A stretch of 7,316 nucleotides of DNA, from contig JAPSIP010000074.1 of NCBI GenBank assembly GCA_031178645.1, positions 1 through 7,316 of the forward strand. The letters run 5' to 3'. Under the pieces are notes generated by a model, which was given only the letters and a program-made list of their open reading frames with translations, made no database searches and was not told the DNA's origin. This document shows, piece by piece, positions 5,380-7,316 of this stretch (its first letter is position 1; each line of letters opens with the position of its first letter). A program made the position numbers and the translations under genes. This stretch comes from Paracoccus sp. (in: a-proteobacteria) (GTDB taxonomy: Bacteria > Pseudomonadota > Alphaproteobacteria > Rhodobacterales > Rhodobacteraceae).

Positions 5380-6887
5380 TGCCTCGGCTCCTTCCGCATG
5401 TGGATCGTCCAGTCGTCCGTCTTCAGGACCGGGACGAAATGCCGGTCGATGAAGGACCCATAGACCCCGCGAAGCTGGAGGCTGTTGATCCCGATCCTCG
5501 GCTCCATGATGGTGTCCACGTCGCGGTAAAGCTGCGCCGGCGGCAGGTGGTGTTCCGCGCTGACATTGCGGTTCCAGTGCAGCCAGGCATTGTCACCGCT
5601 GGGCGGCGGAAGGCCCAGTCCGGCCGGGAAGGGGTTCACGAAGTCCAGCGTCGCGACCCGGCCGACATCCGGGCCAAGGCGCTGCAGGGCCTGGCCGCCT
5701 GATGTGAAGCTGCCGACGTAGAGGCGCGAAAAGCCATGATCGCCCGCCGACCACAGCCGGGTATAGCGGACGTCGCGAAACCCGGGCAGCCCCAGCGGCG
5801 TGCCGGCATTGGCGGTGGCAAGAACGCCGTGCAGCACCAGGGCCGATGCGTGATACAGCGTCGGCGGCAGGGTGAAGGCCAGAAGCAGAAGGGGCGTCGC
5901 CCCCGCCAGGGTCCCGGTGCCGCCCAGAAGCCGCTGCGCCGCCACCCCGGATCCGGCATAAAGCGTGATGACCCCCCAGTTATGGGCGTTCTGGCTGACG
6001 ATCAGCAGCCCCGCCGCCGCACAGCCGGCATAGAAGACCGCATCCCGCAGCGACCTTTCCTGCCACAGCGCCAAACCGGCGATCAGGGCGAAGACCGCCA
6101 GGTCGGCGAAGTTTCGCAAGGTCACGTTGATCAGCGCGGTCATTCCCCGCCCGCCGCTGATGCGGGCCGTTTCTATCAGGTCGGCCAGATGGCTGGCGGT
6201 GCCGCGCCAGAACACCTCGGCCACGGCAGCCACCGCCAGGACCAAGGCCAGCGACAGCGCCGCCCGGCGGCGCTGGCCCGGGATGACGACCAGGAAGACC
6301 AGGAAGGCAAGCGCGACGGCGCCATAGGTCAGCTTGCTGTAAAGCTGAAGCAGCGTCAGGGCGGCGGCGCACAGCACGTCTTGCGTTTCCTGCCACCGCC
6401 GGGGGGCCAGGGGCGGCAGATACATGATGACCAGCAGCCCAAGCGCCGCCCAGCCGATCCGGTTGTAGAACATCGCGAAGGACAGCGCGCCGATCCGGTC
6501 GCCCAGGTTGATCGGCACGGCAAGCAGCAGGATCAGGAAGGCCCCGACCGGCACCGCCAGAAGCGGATGCAAGCGCGATCCCAGCACATGGACCGCAAGA
6601 AGCGTGAAGGCCAGGATGACCAGGGCCATGCCCACCGGAAGCGCTGCGCCAAGGCTTCCGGTGATCCAGTAGCCGGCGGCCGGGACCAGATAGACCAGCG
6701 GCCCAAGCGCGGTGTGGAAATCGCGGTTCGGCACCTGCCCCCAACTGATGCGGTGGGCGCCATCAAGGAAGATCAGCACGTCATTGGCAAAGGCGCTTGT
6801 GATCGTGCGGCCCGGCGCGCCCAGGATCAGGGCGCAGGACAGCCCGATCAGGGCGATCAGGACAGGTGCGGTGGCCTGCCGCATCAT
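5376..6887 (-). CDS. Polytopic membrane protein of unknown function, GT-C-like (paralog 2)
   Basis: This 503-residue paralog of the downstream gene aligns almost without gaps at an offset of about 20 residues. It has NDVLIFLDGAHRI (Asn35-Asp36, Asp42), GQVPNRDF (50-57), the block FAMFYNRIGWAALG...MYLPPLAPRR (137-164), and a C-terminal extracytoplasmic region. That region holds LDFVNPFPAGLGL (414-426), WLHW (435-438), HHLPP (446-450), MEP (461-463) and DDWTIH (491-496). About 36 residues of the first loop share 22 identities with the downstream paralog, and the 28-residue block shares 25. The acidic first loop and polytopic layout suggest a lipid-linked-sugar glycosyltransferase or a relative, but no activity is shown. 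Its ATG overlaps the upstream stop as ATGA. No good Shine-Dalgarno precedes it, so it probably depends on translational coupling. Confidence 0.8.
   Translation of the reverse strand: MMRQATAPVLIALIGLSCALILGAPGRTITSAFANDVLIFLDGAHRISWGQVPNRDFHTALGPLVYLVPAAGYWITGSLGAALPVGMALVILAFTLLAVHVLGSRLHPLLAVPVGAFLILLLAVPINLGDRIGALSFAMFYNRIGWAALGLLVIMYLPPLAPRRWQETQDVLCAAALTLLQLYSKLTYGAVALAFLVFLVVIPGQRRRAALSLALVLAVAAVAEVFWRGTASHLADLIETARISGGRGMTALINVTLRNFADLAVFALIAGLALWQERSLRDAVFYAGCAAAGLLIVSQNAHNWGVITLYAGSGVAAQRLLGGTGTLAGATPLLLLAFTLPPTLYHASALVLHGVLATANAGTPLGLPGFRDVRYTRLWSAGDHGFSRLYVGSFTSGGQALQRLGPDVGRVATLDFVNPFPAGLGLPPPSGDNAWLHWNRNVSAEHHLPPAQLYRDVDTIMEPRIGINSLQLRGVYGSFIDRHFVPVLKTDDWTIHMRKEPRQ
5388..5393 (-). 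promoter_or_regulatory. Ribosome binding site inside the upstream paralog, sets the start of paralog 3
   Basis: On the minus strand AAGGAG lies eight bases ahead of the first of two consecutive ATG codons (5379-5377, then 5376-5374). The spacing favours the first ATG. It sits within the last codons of the upstream gene, so paralog 3 can load ribosomes by itself as well as by coupling through the ATGA overlap. Confidence 0.75.
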
Positions 6888-7316
6888 GGCCGGGCAACCG
6901 GCGCGCGGCGATGGATCTGCCAGAACTCGGTCTGCTGGATCAGCGTGAAGTTGCTTTCAACAAAGGGCAGGTAAAGCGCGCGGACGGGGTCGGACCCGCC
7001 CGCCCGGACGAGGACGACTTCGGCATCGGCGAACAGGGCCTCGGGCGCGGGATGGTCCGTGGGGCCAAGCGTATTCAGCCACCGCATCGCGGGCATCATG
7101 CCCCTGGCCGGGCGCAGGTCCAGGGCGGCCGAAAAGGGATCGGCCGCGCCCAGAACGGCGATGCTTTGGGGCTGCGGGTCCAGGGCCGACAAGGCGCGGA
7201 TGCCATCCTCGACCGTGCCCAGGTATCGGTTCGCGCCGCCGAAGTCTCCGCCGGTCCACAAGTCGGCAAGCCGCACCCCCTCCATCCCCGGAAGGGGCAG
7301 GGGCCGTCCGGCGCCC
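6884..7316 (-). CDS. C-terminal part of a third related membrane protein (partial, paralog 1)
   Basis: The reading frame is open to the right edge, so this is the last 143 or so codons of a longer gene whose start is outside the window. The visible part matches the C-terminal extracytoplasmic region of the two downstream paralogs. GRPLPLPGMEGVRLADLWTG aligns with GTPLGLPGFRDVRYTRLWSA, PFSAALDLRP with PFPAGLGLPP, ALFADAEVVL with the segment before MEP, and EFWQIH with FWRLH near the end. It is the most divergent of the three: HHLPP is replaced by DHPAP and the MEP motif is missing. An internal ATG at 7285 is not the real start, since homology continues upstream of it. The stop overlaps the next start as ATGA, placing it in the same operon. 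Confidence 0.75.
   Translation of the reverse strand, partial: GAGRPLPLPGMEGVRLADLWTGGDFGGANRYLGTVEDGIRALSALDPQPQSIAVLGAADPFSAALDLRPARGMMPAMRWLNTLGPTDHPAPEALFADAEVVLVRAGGSDPVRALYLPFVESNFTLIQQTEFWQIHRRAPVARP

Noticed and set aside
5736..6974. Long plus-strand open frame (412 codons) opposite the second paralog
   Set aside because: Low-complexity Gln/Arg/Gly/Asp-rich translation, antisense to a conserved membrane protein. A similar shadow appears opposite the first paralog at 4168-4914, as expected if the shadow follows from the paralogy.

Overview
This is a GC-rich window with strong G/C third-position bias. The protein types suggest an alphaproteobacterium, most likely of the Rhodobacteraceae/Paracoccus kind: an HWE/HisKA_2 histidine kinase, a DUF4142 secreted protein behind an EcfG-like promoter, and GT-C-type membrane proteins. 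The genus is inferred from style and was not tested by search. I see no RNA gene, insertion sequence, CRISPR array or phage gene.

Left part (1-2020). A few codons that look like the 3' end of a rightward gene (stop at 26-28) face a leftward gene for a membrane-bound sensor histidine kinase (45-1634). The kinase starts at TTG and ends in a short tetrapeptide-repeat tail. A 386-base divergent intergenic region follows. It carries an inverted repeat near the kinase side and a good match to the alphaproteobacterial general-stress promoter (GGAAC, 16 bases, TGTT) pointing at the next gene.

Middle (2021-3826). A small secreted DUF4142 protein (2021-2509) ends at a strong hairpin. It is followed by a rightward polytopic membrane protein of the GT87/DUF2029 glycosyltransferase type (2666-3826).

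Right part (3742-7316). A leftward operon-like run holds three paralogous polytopic membrane proteins of no family I can name: one cut by the right edge (6884-7316), then 5376-6887, then 3742-5379. Both internal junctions are the same 4-base ATGA stop/start overlap. The two complete members share a GT-C-like first loop (ND, GQVPN, DF), a near-identical 28-residue core block, and a conserved C-terminal extracytoplasmic region. The last gene runs 85 bases into the 3' end of the convergent GT87 gene.

How the parts may fit together (inference). The GT87 protein and the three paralogs look like lipid-linked-sugar-dependent enzymes or related membrane proteins acting on a surface glycan or glycolipid. 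The histidine kinase and the DUF4142 protein look like parts of an envelope or general-stress response. The paralog array is the most interesting part, because its biochemical role cannot be read from the sequence.
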